64,000 nt of DNA, from positions 1 to 64,000 of the forward strand of contig NW_005179288.1 of the NCBI RefSeq assembly GCF_000350225.1, in the 5' to 3' direction. Under the pieces are notes generated by a model. It saw nothing but the letters and a program-made list of their open reading frames with translations. It ran no database searches and had not been told where the DNA came from. This stretch comes from Chondrus crispus (Eukaryota; Rhodophyta; Florideophyceae; Gigartinales; Gigartinaceae). Shown here piece by piece: positions 55,201 to 64,000 of the stretch (position 1 is its first letter; each line of letters opens with the position of its first letter). The position numbers and the translations under genes were made by a program.

Positions 55201-56710
55201 CAATGTCGTGTACGGAGAGCAAGTTGGCGCGCAGTGCGGGGTTGGCAATGGCAGGGATCCGTATCTGTCTATTCGTGCCGGTCGGGATGTGGAGCATCCC
55301 CTTATGTGTGGCCGGAGGGGTTGTGTTGGTGGCCGTGTTAGTGCGTATTATTCGGTGTAGTGGCCTCATGTGGCGTGTTGGTTTTCTGACATGAGACGGG
55401 TGGGCTCCTGAGTCGAGAGCATAATGCTTACATTCAGGTTCTTCCTCCTCGAGGGCCTGGTATACAGTGCTGTCGTCATACTCGTCGTCGGCGTTGGCGA
55501 GTTGTCCTGTGGTGGTCTGGCGCTGCGGATGGGTGCTGCGCGCGGGAGGCCGCTTGTGGTTAATGGGGGTGGTCCATTGCTTACTGCGGGGCATTGGGGT
55601 CGCCGTGCCTTGGTGGGGCAGAGGATTTTGGCGGGGCGGATCGGTGCGCCATTGGGCTTGCCGTGGTTGGTACGGGGCGCCTCTTCCTGGCTTTCTGCCG
55701 CGTGAGCGGGGTGGCGGGGGCGGGGTGTTGATCTCTGGTACCCATGGCGCCGGGTGGGGCATGCCTTGTGGTTCTTGGTCGCGGTTGGCCTGCTTTTCTT
55801 CGTCTCGCACTTGTACTGCCTTCAGGCGTTGTGCGAGATTATTGATGTTGGTGGGGACTGTGTTGTTTGCGATCCACATGTCCGCAAGGTGGCGGAGTGA
55901 CGGGTGCGAGCTGAGGCCGTTGATTATGAATTCAATGGTGACTGCTTCATCTTGCTGGATGCTGGGGTATCGGGCCATTCTCATTTTCATCCGGATTTTC
56001 CTGTGTTTTGCGATGTAGTCTTCAATGTCTCCCCCTGCCGTCAGCTTGGTTCGCTGGGCTTCTTGTTTTAGGATGAGGTGCGTAGTCGGGGTGGAGTCCG
56101 TGAAGTGGGCCGTGATTTCGGCAACCAGTTGTTGCGGTGTGACGGTGGACTCTAGGTCTATCGTACTTGCTAGATCGGATGGCAGGCTTGTCATTATGGT
56201 CATGCGCAAGAATGCACATTTTCTCCTGTAGATGTGATGCTGCGGGCTTGTGATGGGCGGCGGTGGTGCATCAAGGGCTGCCTCGACATTGTTGATGATC
56301 GCGATGTCTTGCAATGTTTGTTTCCATATGCCGTAATTGGTCCCGTCGCTGAGGAGAGCGGGGAGGTGACCAAGCATTTTTGTGTCGATCGACGGAGTTA
56401 TGGGTTCCATTTCTTGCGTTGAAGACTTGGCGATCGGGGTGGGCTCGACGCGGTGTTGCGGAGCTGTGGTTTCCTGCTCTACGGTGGTGTCCGGAGCGGT
56501 TTCTTCGGGCTCTACGGCGGTGGTCGGAGCGGTTTCTTCGGGCTCTACGGCGGTGGCCGGAGCGCTTACAAGGGCCTCTACGCGCGTGCGCGGACTTAGT
56601 ACGGGGGCGACGGGGCTGGTGGGTGCCGTGGTGTTGTCGTCTTGACCTGGTCCGGGGCGATATTCGAGGTGCCTTTGATCGTCTTGCAGTGGGGCGATTT
56701 TCGGGTCCAT
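52238..56710 (-). CDS. Copia C Gag-Pol polyprotein, 1,490 aa
   Basis: Order: Pro/Thr/Glu-rich leader (1-100) with VEPEET repeats; Gag (about 110-310) without a CCHC knuckle but with a basic Arg/Gln/Pro tract at 335-400; aspartic protease LDSGA (432-436); integrase HHCC region (about 622-664) and core D690, D753, E789 (D-x62-D-x35-E, with TPQQNGIAES); RT with HIDIKSAYLHEKF (about 1057-1069) and VSMDDFTV (D1151, D1152); RNase H with YADADFAAD, STCEAEYIAA and RIDNQSA (D1402). The order protease-integrase-RT-RNase H defines Ty1/copia. The start codon lies in the primer-binding site and the stop codon in the 3' LTR. SMDD replaces the usual YVDD and is shared with element A. No stop or frameshift seen. 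Confidence 0.97.
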   Translation of the reverse strand: MDPKIAPLQDDQRHLEYRPGPGQDDNTTAPTSPVAPVLSPRTRVEALVSAPATAVEPEETAPTTAVEPEETAPDTTVEQETTAPQHRVEPTPIAKSSTQEMEPITPSIDTKMLGHLPALLSDGTNYGIWKQTLQDIAIINNVEAALDAPPPPITSPQHHIYRRKCAFLRMTIMTSLPSDLASTIDLESTVTPQQLVAEITAHFTDSTPTTHLILKQEAQRTKLTAGGDIEDYIAKHRKIRMKMRMARYPSIQQDEAVTIEFIINGLSSHPSLRHLADMWIANNTVPTNINNLAQRLKAVQVRDEEKQANRDQEPQGMPHPAPWVPEINTPPPPPRSRGRKPGRGAPYQPRQAQWRTDPPRQNPLPHQGTATPMPRSKQWTTPINHKRPPARSTHPQRQTTTGQLANADDEYDDSTVYQALEEEEPECKHYALDSGAHPSHVRKPTRHMRPLHRIIRTNTATNTTPPATHKGMLHIPTGTNRQIRIPAIANPALRANLLSVHDIAVQWGEVRFTPTQALILDTSISPPQTVAKAKFSKGMYYLQVPKEKGNIMAARTAPARKITPTKAPKAQKNRTTAKPTPSSIPTLGQVAPTVKRIPLHVAHNPAPPPYTPAHPAVERDFHHYHVIFNHIRPATLQKMAKLGLLPNLPPTLRQRPPRMTCSSCAAAKQQPAPHYPTTHRYPVGAAFSSDICGPFNPPSRQGNKYILTIIDTKSRYLIVDFLESRAETPHRLNKILTALKQRKGCKPKLLHTDNAKEYISKYATRMYRSQNVMHSTTVPHTPQQNGIAESINGTLMNSARAALHHSGLPKTHWEDAVRDAAFKYNNILHHSTNSLPFTTWTNTTPRVPQFLLFGQLGTIPELANRKQISKLAPRATPARYLHGIDEHHIMVLETKTNKPRRMRCVNFQPYHRANDPAASCTHARKAFTPHCTPTRVTRTTPAPASTTQAKKYPDAAEWEKAHTEELENLDKMNVVQWTPDANLPKKVKLIPLKMGYRYKRNSAGEIASRKARCSARGDKMVPHKHFDPAKTTTYMADKTTVRTLFGIAATHRMHIEHIDIKSAYLHEKFAHNGSEQVYVKQPPRFNGTYKHPCQGGKLNMNIYGTPSAGHTYLTAVFALLRKSKFQQSEADLCLWSKKTGKNLIMAAVSMDDFTVVASKAELKEEFAKALAKAYNIKRLGEHKTFLGWTVQRSTNGDIHVSQPNAINYIVEQADMAQCNGKETPYCDGVMLHKPTDTDEIQMETLKKYQQLIGDLRYVADSTRPDIYFLTNRLAVAANKPTQRHWSALMRLIRYLKRTPTTGLIFRAGKSTSKESTQDLLISYADADFAADIMDRKSISGTLHTYNGTPICWGSLKQNITALSTCEAEYIAATAAAQQTTWIRRMLKDIHMLSTKPTPLRIDNQSAIHVANSTGPTKRRKFIDLRHHYLTHQSQKGTITLAHVPTDEQLADILTKPLRRQAYTRLLPKLQLTTQQTADAKTAAPSTGGVS

Positions 56711-56714
56711 AACC
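56703..56714 (-). promoter_or_regulatory. Copia C primer-binding site containing the gag ATG
   Basis: On the - strand the LTR end CACCACA is followed directly by GGTTATGGACCC. This is complementary to an anticodon-arm sequence with CAU, as in initiator tRNA-Met, the half-tRNA priming mode known from Drosophila copia. The ATG at 56710 is the first codon of the polyprotein. Confidence 0.75.
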
Positions 56715-56919
56715 TGTGGTGCAAGATCGATACCTTCCGTTTACTGATGCCTATCGTGTCTCTACCTTATAAGGGAATGGGAGGGATCAGTGAGACGGCG
56801 GTGAATAAAGATGATCTAATTGCGCTGTCGTGCGTGTGCTACGTGTGCACGTATGGCTCTCATGACAGCGGCGGCATGCTGGTGCGGCGTCGGCACTTGT
56901 TTGTATGGCTCTCATGACA
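56715..56919 (-). repeat. Copia C 5' LTR, 205 bp
   Basis: Promoter-bearing LTR. CCTTATAAGG at 56765-56774 (also 52091-52100 in the other LTR) contains a TATA-like core and is palindromic. It lies about 145 bp into the LTR and 50 bp from its end. The LTR terminus is repeated at 56852-56867. Confidence 0.95.
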
Positions 56920-57109
56920 CGGTTAAAGCGTTAGCGGATCGTGTTGACGTGTCTTACGCCGCCAACCCATTTCTCCCCTCTCTTCGATAGATATCCTCTT
57001 CTCTCTTCCATAATTCCTGTAGACTGGCAGGTCGACGTGCGCCCTTTCATTTTGTCGTTGAATTACGATATCGTACTTCTATCAGTTGGGGGCGGCTCCA
57101 GACGCAGCA
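56920..57109. other. Target duplication and flank of copia C
   Basis: CGGTT at 56920-56924 is the second copy of the target duplication. The rest is the flank interrupted by the insertion; no gene is seen. Confidence 0.7.
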
Positions 57110-57884
57110 TACCGCAAGAATTTGCTGCCTTCACTTTCAAAATGGAACAAATCAGACGTGAAAATCCCCAAGTGAACCACAGCATACGAACGGGTGACGC
57201 TGTGCTACAATGATACAGAAAGGCTAGATGCGAGGGCATCAAATTGGAGGGCATTATTGATGCCATTAATTCCAAGAATCCCACAGGGTCGCCATCGGAA
57301 GAAGATATACGGAGGGCAGCTTTGGCTGTGTGCAATGGAGATGCTACAATTGGAAATATGTACACGCATTTAAGGGAGGAATCCGCCAACTGCGGGCCGG
57401 GATTTCTTTTTCTGGACCGCTTATTCTACCTGCGCACTACACATGCATGGGGTTTGTTGATGCTCTTCAAGCGCAAATGCTCCTGCTCAAGTAGTCCAGA
57501 AGAGAAAGCATATAGTTACCCTCACTCTTTTGAAAGCAGAGAGGAACAGGGCCCTAGTATCACCTCCCCGTCACGTGCAGTTAGCGGCATGAAATACAAG
57601 ACCATAGGCACGAAGCGGTCTATTGCCATATGGAAGCAGGTTTCCGCTTTGAACCTGGGGGGGGCGGATGGAATAGAGCAGCCAGCAGAAGCCTCATGGA
57701 AGAGGCCGAAAAATTGATCGCTATAGAAAGGCAGCAAGCCCGAATATCTCCTTTTGCAATGGAAGGTACAGATCCTATCCTTCGCCAACGTTTTCTGCAA
57801 TTGTCACAAGCCAGAGAATTACAGTTACTTGAGACAGAAATGTCTCCTTCCCAGGTTAAAGATTCACATATTCAGCCTGCCTAG
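57110..57884 (+). pseudogene. Relic of Harbinger Myb-like gene
   Basis: Collinear with the intact protein at 3115-4371. RTGDAVLQ-stop-YRKARCEG matches RTSEAVVQRYKAIKKK, the stop TGA (57211-57213) standing where Arg is expected. Then NSKNPTGSPSEEDIRRA matches NPTGNPSDNDIIRA, and FLFLDRLFYLR matches FKFLNCYLWLR. A frame change follows, and EGTDPILRQRFLQLSQ (57630-57884 frame) matches PGTDPKLFNQFRSLE. No matching transposase was found nearby, so only the partner gene survives. Confidence 0.82.
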
Positions 57885-58272
57885 CGAATAGTGTTTTAGT
57901 CTAGCTCTGTTTGAGAAACAAACTGTAGAGAAAGGCCATCAATAAACCCTTAAATATCCGTCGATGTCTTCTTGCCACATCACTACTCGACTGCTCATTC
58001 TATTTCATGCCTTCCTGTTCAAAAAAAGTATGGTGTACCTCTTCATGCTTCGGATATGCCTCCGCCGTTGTGCTTTTCTTAGCATGCGCCAAACCGCCAC
58101 CGACTTGGAGCCTATGTTGAGAACTTATGTTGAAACAAAACCTCTCATTTCCACCGCTCCTTCATATCAACCCCAAACCAGGTACTTTATCTCTTCGTGC
58201 ATATCATGCTTGGGCCACGACACGGCTTCATCCAGACCGTATGCTGCGCGGTTGCCTTTTAAGACAAGTGCC

Positions 58273-60095
58273 TCAGGACTGCCACGCTCTCATTTCCAAG
58301 ACCAGCAACCACAATCTCAATTTGGTGAACGACTTGAATGGCTCACTATTCATTCTGACGTCAAATCGTGCCAGAACAACTTCCACACCATCTTCTCGAA
58401 GGCACATAATCTTGTTGTCATCACAGTATACGTCCAACATCTCCCTAGTGGGCGCAATGCTCACTTTGGCATCAGTGTCTGCTACTATCGAACGAAAGCA
58501 GACCTCCCGCTACTTGGTGCCGCTCATGATTTGATTGCAAGTGCCCCTGGTTACATCATACACTCGGACTGTATCGTCACGTGACCATGACACAGTCTGT
58601 CTCCTGTCCACGCTTATCACCACCTTCCACAACGCATCCGTGTGTCCAGTAAATGTCCTGCGTGATTGTGCTCCGGCCTGCAAGCTCCAAACTCGCACCG
58701 TCGTACTCTTCCCTCGATACCGCCCAATCCCCATCCGTGCTTATTGCAACGCTCCATACGTCTTTGTCGTGTCCATATAAGACGCTGCATATTTGTGCCC
58801 CGCTCTCAGTGTCCCACGCAAGAACGCTTCCGTCGCTCCAACTACATACAGTACGTCGTCCATCCGAGCTTATGGAAACGCTCAGCACCCAGGATGTGTG
58901 AACAGTCATCGCTTTTCCGATGATCTTAAGCACAGTCTCCACGTCCTACGCCAGCATCACGTTACCCTCTGATACAACGACCGTGCGACTTCCGTCGGCA
59001 CTGACCACCACGATACGTACTGAACCCGTGTGGCCGGTTTTCGTGACTTCTGAGCCCTTCTCCGGATCCCATATCCTACTGCTTCCGTCATTTGAACCCG
59101 AGACCGCATGCTTCCCATCAGAGCTTTTTGCCACGCAACACACACCACTTCTGTGGCCAGTCATCGCCTCGAGGCGATGACTGGTCGATGATCATCGACC
59201 TGCAACCCTGTATTCGCATCCCAGACCCGTACAGTCCCGTCCTCCAACCCTGACACCAGCAAGCTTCCGTTGTAACTAATAGAAACGTTCACCACATATC
59301 TGGAGAGACCAATTAGTGCTTGTACGACTTGCGTCCGCGTCTTCGTGTTTCAGACAATCGCAGACTCGTCGTCAGATCCCGATATGGCACAGCTTCTATC
59401 AGCGCTTATCGCAGCACTCCATACTATCTGAGTGTGATCAAGCATTGTTTTACGTACTCGCGACCCATTTTTTGCATTCCAGATCACGACTCGTACATCA
59501 GAAAAACCAGACACCACCACTGTCCCGTTCGCACATATCGCGACGCTCACAACAGAACTTACATCTCCATTAACCGGCTTTCCGACGTGCAGCCCGGTGC
59601 CCACGTCCCAAAGCATCACTGTACCATCGCATGCTCCACAATTTGGTTCTCTTCTGTTCGCGCTTATCGCATCGCTCCGCACACCATCGCAGTGACCGCT
59701 CGTATTGTTCCACACTCTTGCTCCCGACCTCGTGTCCAATAATAGCACTTCTCCGTCCTCTGACCCAGATATCGCGCGTGCCCCGTCAGAGCTTATCGAA
59801 ACGCTCTGCACTCCACTCGTATGCCCTATTAACACGCTTCGCGATTGCACCTTCTCCACATCCCAAACACACACTCCCGTCATCCGATCGGAATTGCAAG
59901 AACTTAACCATATTTTACCACTGATATCCAATATGTGATCCACCATTGCTGCTGTGAGCTTGCGATGAAGTCCCTGAACTTTGATGTCATCAGACACGTA
60001 TTGCTCCACATGCAGAGAATTAAAAAATCTCCAGACTGTACCGGGTGATAAACAATATCTGGTTCATCCTCGTGTATATCAAGATCGTATTCCAT
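58273..60095 (-). pseudogene. WD40-repeat protein, decayed
   Basis: About ten WD40 repeats can be read on the - strand across several frames. Examples are GHTSGVQSVSISSDGARAI, TVRVWDANTGLQV, GHRSGVCCVAKSSDGKHAV, SRIWDPEKGSEV, DGSVLAWDTESGAQI and TVRVYDVTRG. Each has the GH ... D ... W/D pattern of a beta-propeller blade. Stops include a TGA at about 59347-59349 where a repeat needs Trp. Two adjacent palindromes (59157-59200) interrupt the protein between blades. An N-terminal piece (HEDEPDIVYHPVQSGDF) lies at about 60070. No NACHT or kinase domain is visible. Probably a host-derived gene now inactive. Confidence 0.8.
59157..59200. repeat. Two overlapping perfect palindromes
   Basis: A 28-bp palindrome (59157-59184, 14-bp arms) overlaps by two bases an 18-bp palindrome (59183-59200, 9-bp arms). 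The arms copy adjacent WD40 coding sequence in inverted orientation. Confidence 0.97.
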
Positions 60096-60336
60096 CCGCC
60101 AGACCCATCCCCATTGTACGTTTTCTGTCTTGTTTCTGTCGAGGTACTAATACTGTAATGGCGAGGCGATGTGCTTACAATACGTGCTTTTGTAACTATG
60201 TAGTATTAAGAGCCAACCAGCGACGACGTCGATCGATTGAATAAGCTCATCGTAGAACTTCACATGAGCTAAGTCGGCTGGTGCAGCCATCACTCTCCCC
60301 CTCCTCAAGCTCTTGATCACCAAGGTGCTCCAGACA
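60096..60336. other. Leader region of retroelement E
   Basis: No ORF. It may hold the LTR end and primer-binding site of the following element, but I could not identify them. Confidence 0.4.
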
Positions 60337-62346
60337 ATGTCACCACCTCCTCCGCCTGGCGGCGGTCCGCTTCCGCAGCCGTCGGAAGAAGACGTGCGCC
60401 AAGCGCTCCTGCCAACTGCATAGAACTCGAACAACTCATCCGTCGCGCGGTTCATGCTGGCCCGGACCTCGGCCGGACAGACCAACACCCTGTTCATGAA
60501 CGCTCTCCAAGCGCTTACGACAGCGACGGCTGAGTATCAGAACGCTTTCCTTGCTGGGGCCGATCAAGCGCCACAGCTCAAGAACATCAACGCCCTGAAG
60601 GAAGCTCTCAAGGCTCACGAAGAGGCCCAGAAAGAAGCAACAGAAGAAACAAGGAGATGTTTTGCCGCCGTAACCGCCTCACAAGCACTGCTCTGCGATG
60701 TTCGTGCAGCATCGCAAACATCTGCTCCAACTATACCGTCCGTTCCGTCTCGTCAAATGGCTGGTCAGCCATCTACTGCAGGACGCTTCCACATCTCCAA
60801 CAACCCTCCCAAAGCCCCCATTGGTGGAAGTGCCTATGACTTCATCAAGCACGTCAAAGCCTGGGAGGCGGTGGAACTCAGGCCTCTGAAGAAAGATAAG
60901 ATCCCCGCTGATCTTCATGTCAAGGCTCTAGTATCTGCACTTGCGGAGCAAAGTGCAGACAAAGAGGGACAGCCTGCGGGTTTCAGCCGCCTGATTGACA
61001 TGAACTTCCTTGGTCCCCTGCAGGAGACCTACGCCTGTGCTGAAGGAGTCTCCCGTTTTTGCGATCAAGTGATAACAGTCAAAGGTGCCAAGAAAGCAGA
61101 TACAATCACATATTCAGTCATCGTTATGACCAGAACTCGGGTGCTAGGATCGCCCATCTTCCCTCATTGGGAGCGCTGGAGCTCTGCCCACGCCGCAATT
61201 GAATCTGAGCCTGACCTTGCAATGTCCCCAGAAGTCGTTGCAGCAATGCTGACAGTGGCCCTGAATACTTCTAAGACAAATGCTATGGAGGGCTTTACCT
61301 CCCAGTTTGTCAACATTTGTGAAACGTCTCCCACGTCATCACTTCTGATGGATCTAGAGAGACTAATGCTGCGCTCGAAAGCAAGCTTCCCTGCAGCAAA
61401 GGCAGCCGAAAGAGCAATCATTTCTCGGCGGAACACTCAAGTTAGTCGTTCACACTTGGTCCCTGGCTCTTTCATCAGCTCACAGCATCACGTCTCCGAC
61501 TTCAACATAAACAAAGTCGATCAGCTCGTGCGTTGCTATGTGGCTGGAGGTGTTAATCGAGCACCGTGGCGCACACGCCCCGGCCACGCTGAAATTAGTG
61601 GAAAGATCAGGACGGCCCTTCACACTAAGGAAACTCGACACTGCTTTCAATGTTTCCTCCCGGGTCATCTTTTCCGTTCTTGCTCTACTACCAAGGAGCT
61701 CATCAGTGCGATTCGTCGCATTCTTCAATGGCTGGTTCCGAACGCATCGTCTTCTCTCTCGTTGAGTAGCAACGATGATCCTATCCGCTCGAACGATCTT
61801 CTTCACGCCGTCAGATCATTTTATGCCACGGAATCATTCGGTGAGCTTGATGAACAGATCCGTCAACACGTGAAGCAGGTCTCGACAGACAGTCGCAAGG
61901 AATCGGTATTCTCCTTCTATGAGATGGAGATGAACGATCGTCCTGTACCAAATTACTGTGAAGAACCGTGGTTGAAGGTTGGTGAGATTGAGTTCTCTTT
62001 TCTATCAACCAGGGAAGACTCATCGCAACATCCGCGCTGCCTTCATGCAATGCCAGATCTCGGCAACCCCAATATACTAGGAGGCTTGTGCTGGTGGAAA
62101 GAATACGTACAGTTGATGACGGAGGCAGGTTGGGATCTACCGTATGAGCATCAATCCTCCTCAAAAATGGGTTTTGGCGATGGACCAGCTAGCGCGCCGG
62201 TGTGTATTGCTAAGAGAGTCCCGATTCGTATTCTACTGGAAGACAAGAGCTCTATACTCTTCTTCGCCGATCTGCCCATTGTTACAAATCAGGTTGGACT
62301 TCTGTTTGGAAAAAATGGACATGAAATCGTTGCGCATGCCCTGTGA
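60337..62346 (+). pseudogene. Retroelement E Gag and protease-like region
   Basis: The frame from ATG 60337 (MSPPPPPGG) has one TAG at 60421-60423; the main ORF then runs 60454-62346 (630 aa). Helical Gag-like N-terminus (FMNALQALTTATAEYQNAF ... LKEALKAHEEAQKEATEET), a capsid-like middle, and a CCHC zinc knuckle at about residues 400-413 (CFQCFLPGHLFRSC, exact C-x2-C-x4-H-x4-C). The C-terminal part (MPDLGNPNILGGLCWW ... LLFGKNG) looks like a retropepsin with an altered active site. It stops at 62346 and the protein seems to continue in another frame (ESDSFRFANHECPP). No RT is seen within the window. Confidence 0.65.
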
Positions 62347-64000
62347 TCTAGAGAGTGACTCATTCCGTTTTGCGAATCATGAGTGTCCTCCCCAAGTGAT
62401 AGAGGAATCTCACTATCATATTCTTCTTGCTCATCCAACAAGGCCTGATTCGTCCGAGGACAACATTGTTGTTCCTTCGCCCTATACTGATTGGGGACAA
62501 GCACAGCTGCTTGCCCTTAGAGACACTAATAAGAAGGGCGTATTGTCCCACAAAGGTACCTATCTATCAGAAGATCAAGCAGAGCCCTCCCATTCGATAA
62601 ATAATTCTTCGATTGCACCTGTGCGCGTTGCCGACATCACTGAGCTGCACAGAAAGCTTAGATGTCCATCTACAGCAGGACTGAAGGGTTTTATCAAAGA
62701 TTCTCAAAGAAAAGCCCTCTCAGCAGACCAAAATACAGAAGTGGAACGCTTGGTTTGCAGTCTATGTGAAGAACGCGGACCAACTCCGGCTAGACCAATG
62801 GTTGCTATGCCTGACTATCGGCAGCCAGGCGCGTCCGTGCACATGGACGTAGGATCATTCAACTTTCCACACAGCAAGCACCAGCTGAAAGCACTGGTCA
62901 TGGTCGATGCGTTTCCCTACTGATTACTGGCGCCTTGTATCCGATCTGCAAGATAAAATCTTTGCGGGCAGACGCGGCCCCAGAGTATCAGACAAAGAGC
63001 TCCACCTCTTCTGACACGGCCCTAATCTACATTGAGAGAGCAGAAGGAACATATTCTACCGCTGTTACGGACCTTGGTCCTCAGTTTGATTCTACAATGT
63101 TCCAAACTTTTCTCAGTAGGCTTGGCGTGGAATGTAGGATAGTTCCGAGAGAGTCACATTGGCCCAACATGGCCGAAAAAGGAATCGACTTGCTACGAAT
63201 GGAGGTCAAGGTGATCATTAACATGTTTTCTGTCTCAAACGACCAAATGTCTCCTGCTGTCCTATCCCAGGGAGCGATCAAGCGAGCCAATAAGAAGATA
63301 ATGAAACGGTATCAAATGAGTCGTGAATCTATCCATAGAGGAAACAGAACCGTCAGAACGCAAGAAGAAGACTTCCAACCACTGTTCTCACTCTGTCCAG
63401 CTCGAGTTTCTGATAAAGAACTGGAGGATCTGCTAAGCTGCATAGACGAAAAGCGCGAGAAGGTCACTGAAACTCGTGCCCGACTGCGTATTCTCTCGGC
63501 ACTGCGCAGCCAGGTCAAGCAAGCGCCGCCTCAATTGAGAAATGGCGATAGCTTTCTTTATTGGAAGACCGAGACGAATGCCTCCAAGTCCCGCTGGGCT
63601 GGCCCCGCAATATGCCTTGGTCAAAACAGAAGCATAATCCTTGGCCTGGAAGGAGGGCATCCCTTTGTTGTTCACTCGACCCGTGCGAAGTTTCACGGTC
63701 GGTCTGCGCTCCAGCAGCAACAAAGATGGGCACACATGCCTGAGAACCCGGAACTGCATCGGGTGTTACCTGCTGACGCATCTTTGCTGACCTCTATCGC
63801 TGACGATGAACCAAACCTCTACGCTATTTCGACCGAACTGCCCTGGCATACAGAAGGACTCCAGTCCTGCTGTGCTGTCGATGCTGCGCATTCTTCGCTT
63901 CCAAGAATTGAATTGGACGTCTTCGATGATTCATCCGACATGCCTGGTGTAACTTCCATCGTGCTAAAAGACGATGCAAATGATTTGGTAATCGAAAGAG
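62347..64000 (+). pseudogene. Retroelement E integrase, running off the window
   Basis: The first frame (to 62923) has an HHCC-like zinc region (TELHRKLRCPSTAGLKGF ... LVCSLCEERG) and the first catalytic Asp in ASVHMDVGSF (62846-62848). The frame shifts near 62920; the next frame is open to the window end. It holds the second Asp in TAVTDLGPQFDS (63070-63072) and Glu in WPNMAEKGIDLL (63175-63177), 35 codons apart. A C-terminal module SRWAGPAICLGQNRSIILGL resembles the 'W-x-GP-x-V-I-G' segment after many retrotransposon integrases. Integrase comes before any RT, as in the copia order. The remainder lies beyond the window. Confidence 0.7.

Larger units (their letters stand above)
52041..56919 (-). 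mobile_element. Intact copia element C, 4,879 bp
   Basis: Full-length element with 205-bp LTRs differing by one base, a 5-bp target duplication CGGTT (52036-52040 and 56920-56924), a primer-binding site, a polypurine tract (AGGGGGAG on the - strand, next to 52245) and one uninterrupted polyprotein ORF. These are the marks of a recent, possibly active insertion. It landed in the second part of the LTR-like element. Confidence 0.97.

Noticed and set aside
62340..62930. Programmed frameshifting in retroelement E
   Set aside because: Two shifts at unrelated positions plus a TAG in gag look like decay; no slippery heptamer with a following structure was recognised.

Overview
This is a transposon-dominated stretch of a nuclear eukaryotic genome. 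No prokaryotic operon signals, rRNA, tRNA or CRISPR were seen. Long intron-free ORFs, intermediate base composition, and a mix of copia-type elements primed by an initiator-tRNA anticodon-arm sequence with Harbinger, pogo, CACTA-like and Academ-like DNA transposons fit a compact, intron-poor alga. A red alga of the Chondrus type is my best guess, but this is inference and nothing here proves the species. Almost every coding region belongs to a mobile element or is decayed. The only host-type sequences I recognise are pseudogene fragments (an ARP5-like actin-related protein, a possible TRAPPC9/Trs120 C-terminus and a WD40 protein).

Layout. 1-490: (AG)n, a relic copia LTR/primer-binding site and a 45-bp tandem repeat. 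493-4790: a PIF/Harbinger transposon with terminal inverted repeats, a DDE transposase (+) and a Myb/trihelix-like partner (-), plus a broken third ORF. 5092-6997: a decayed pogo/Tigger transposase. 7831-14715: a large Academ-like unit with a transposase broken into three frames, an XPG/FEN1-like nuclease fused to a CXC zinc domain, and a convergent PCIF1-like adenine methyltransferase. 16709-26030: nested retroelements. An old copia (B) is interrupted in its primer-binding site by another copia (A, 16820-21741, 5-bp target duplication GGGCC) and in its integrase by a 5'-truncated LINE (24140-25794, 10-bp duplication). 26220-27120: an AT-rich repeat with a second, inverted copy at 36650-37010. 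28049-32263: an acidic ORF and a broken Tnp2-like transposase. 32723-35753: ARP5-like and TRAPPC9-like pseudogenes. 37080-38225: a copia RT/RNase H fragment. 38281-42637: a gypsy-like gag/protease element full of short hairpins. 42638-52040: two 1.1-kb LTR-like repeats around a region coding for an unknown protein. 52041-56919: an intact copia (C) with one 1,490-aa ORF, near-identical LTRs and a CGGTT target duplication. 57110-57884: a relic of the Harbinger Myb-like gene. 58273-60095: a WD40 pseudogene. 60337-64000: a retroelement with gag, protease and integrase that runs off the window.

Four themes stand out. (1) The Academ-like unit seems to pair a transposase, an XPG-like nuclease and a PCIF1-like methyltransferase. 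(2) Copia elements A and C place the gag start codon inside the primer-binding site and the stop codon inside the 3' LTR. (3) Perfect or near-perfect short palindromes occur as fold-back inverted copies of adjacent sequence inside unrelated decayed genes. (4) The gypsy-like element carries many short perfect hairpins, several with a CCGA or TTCG loop, through its leader and coding region.
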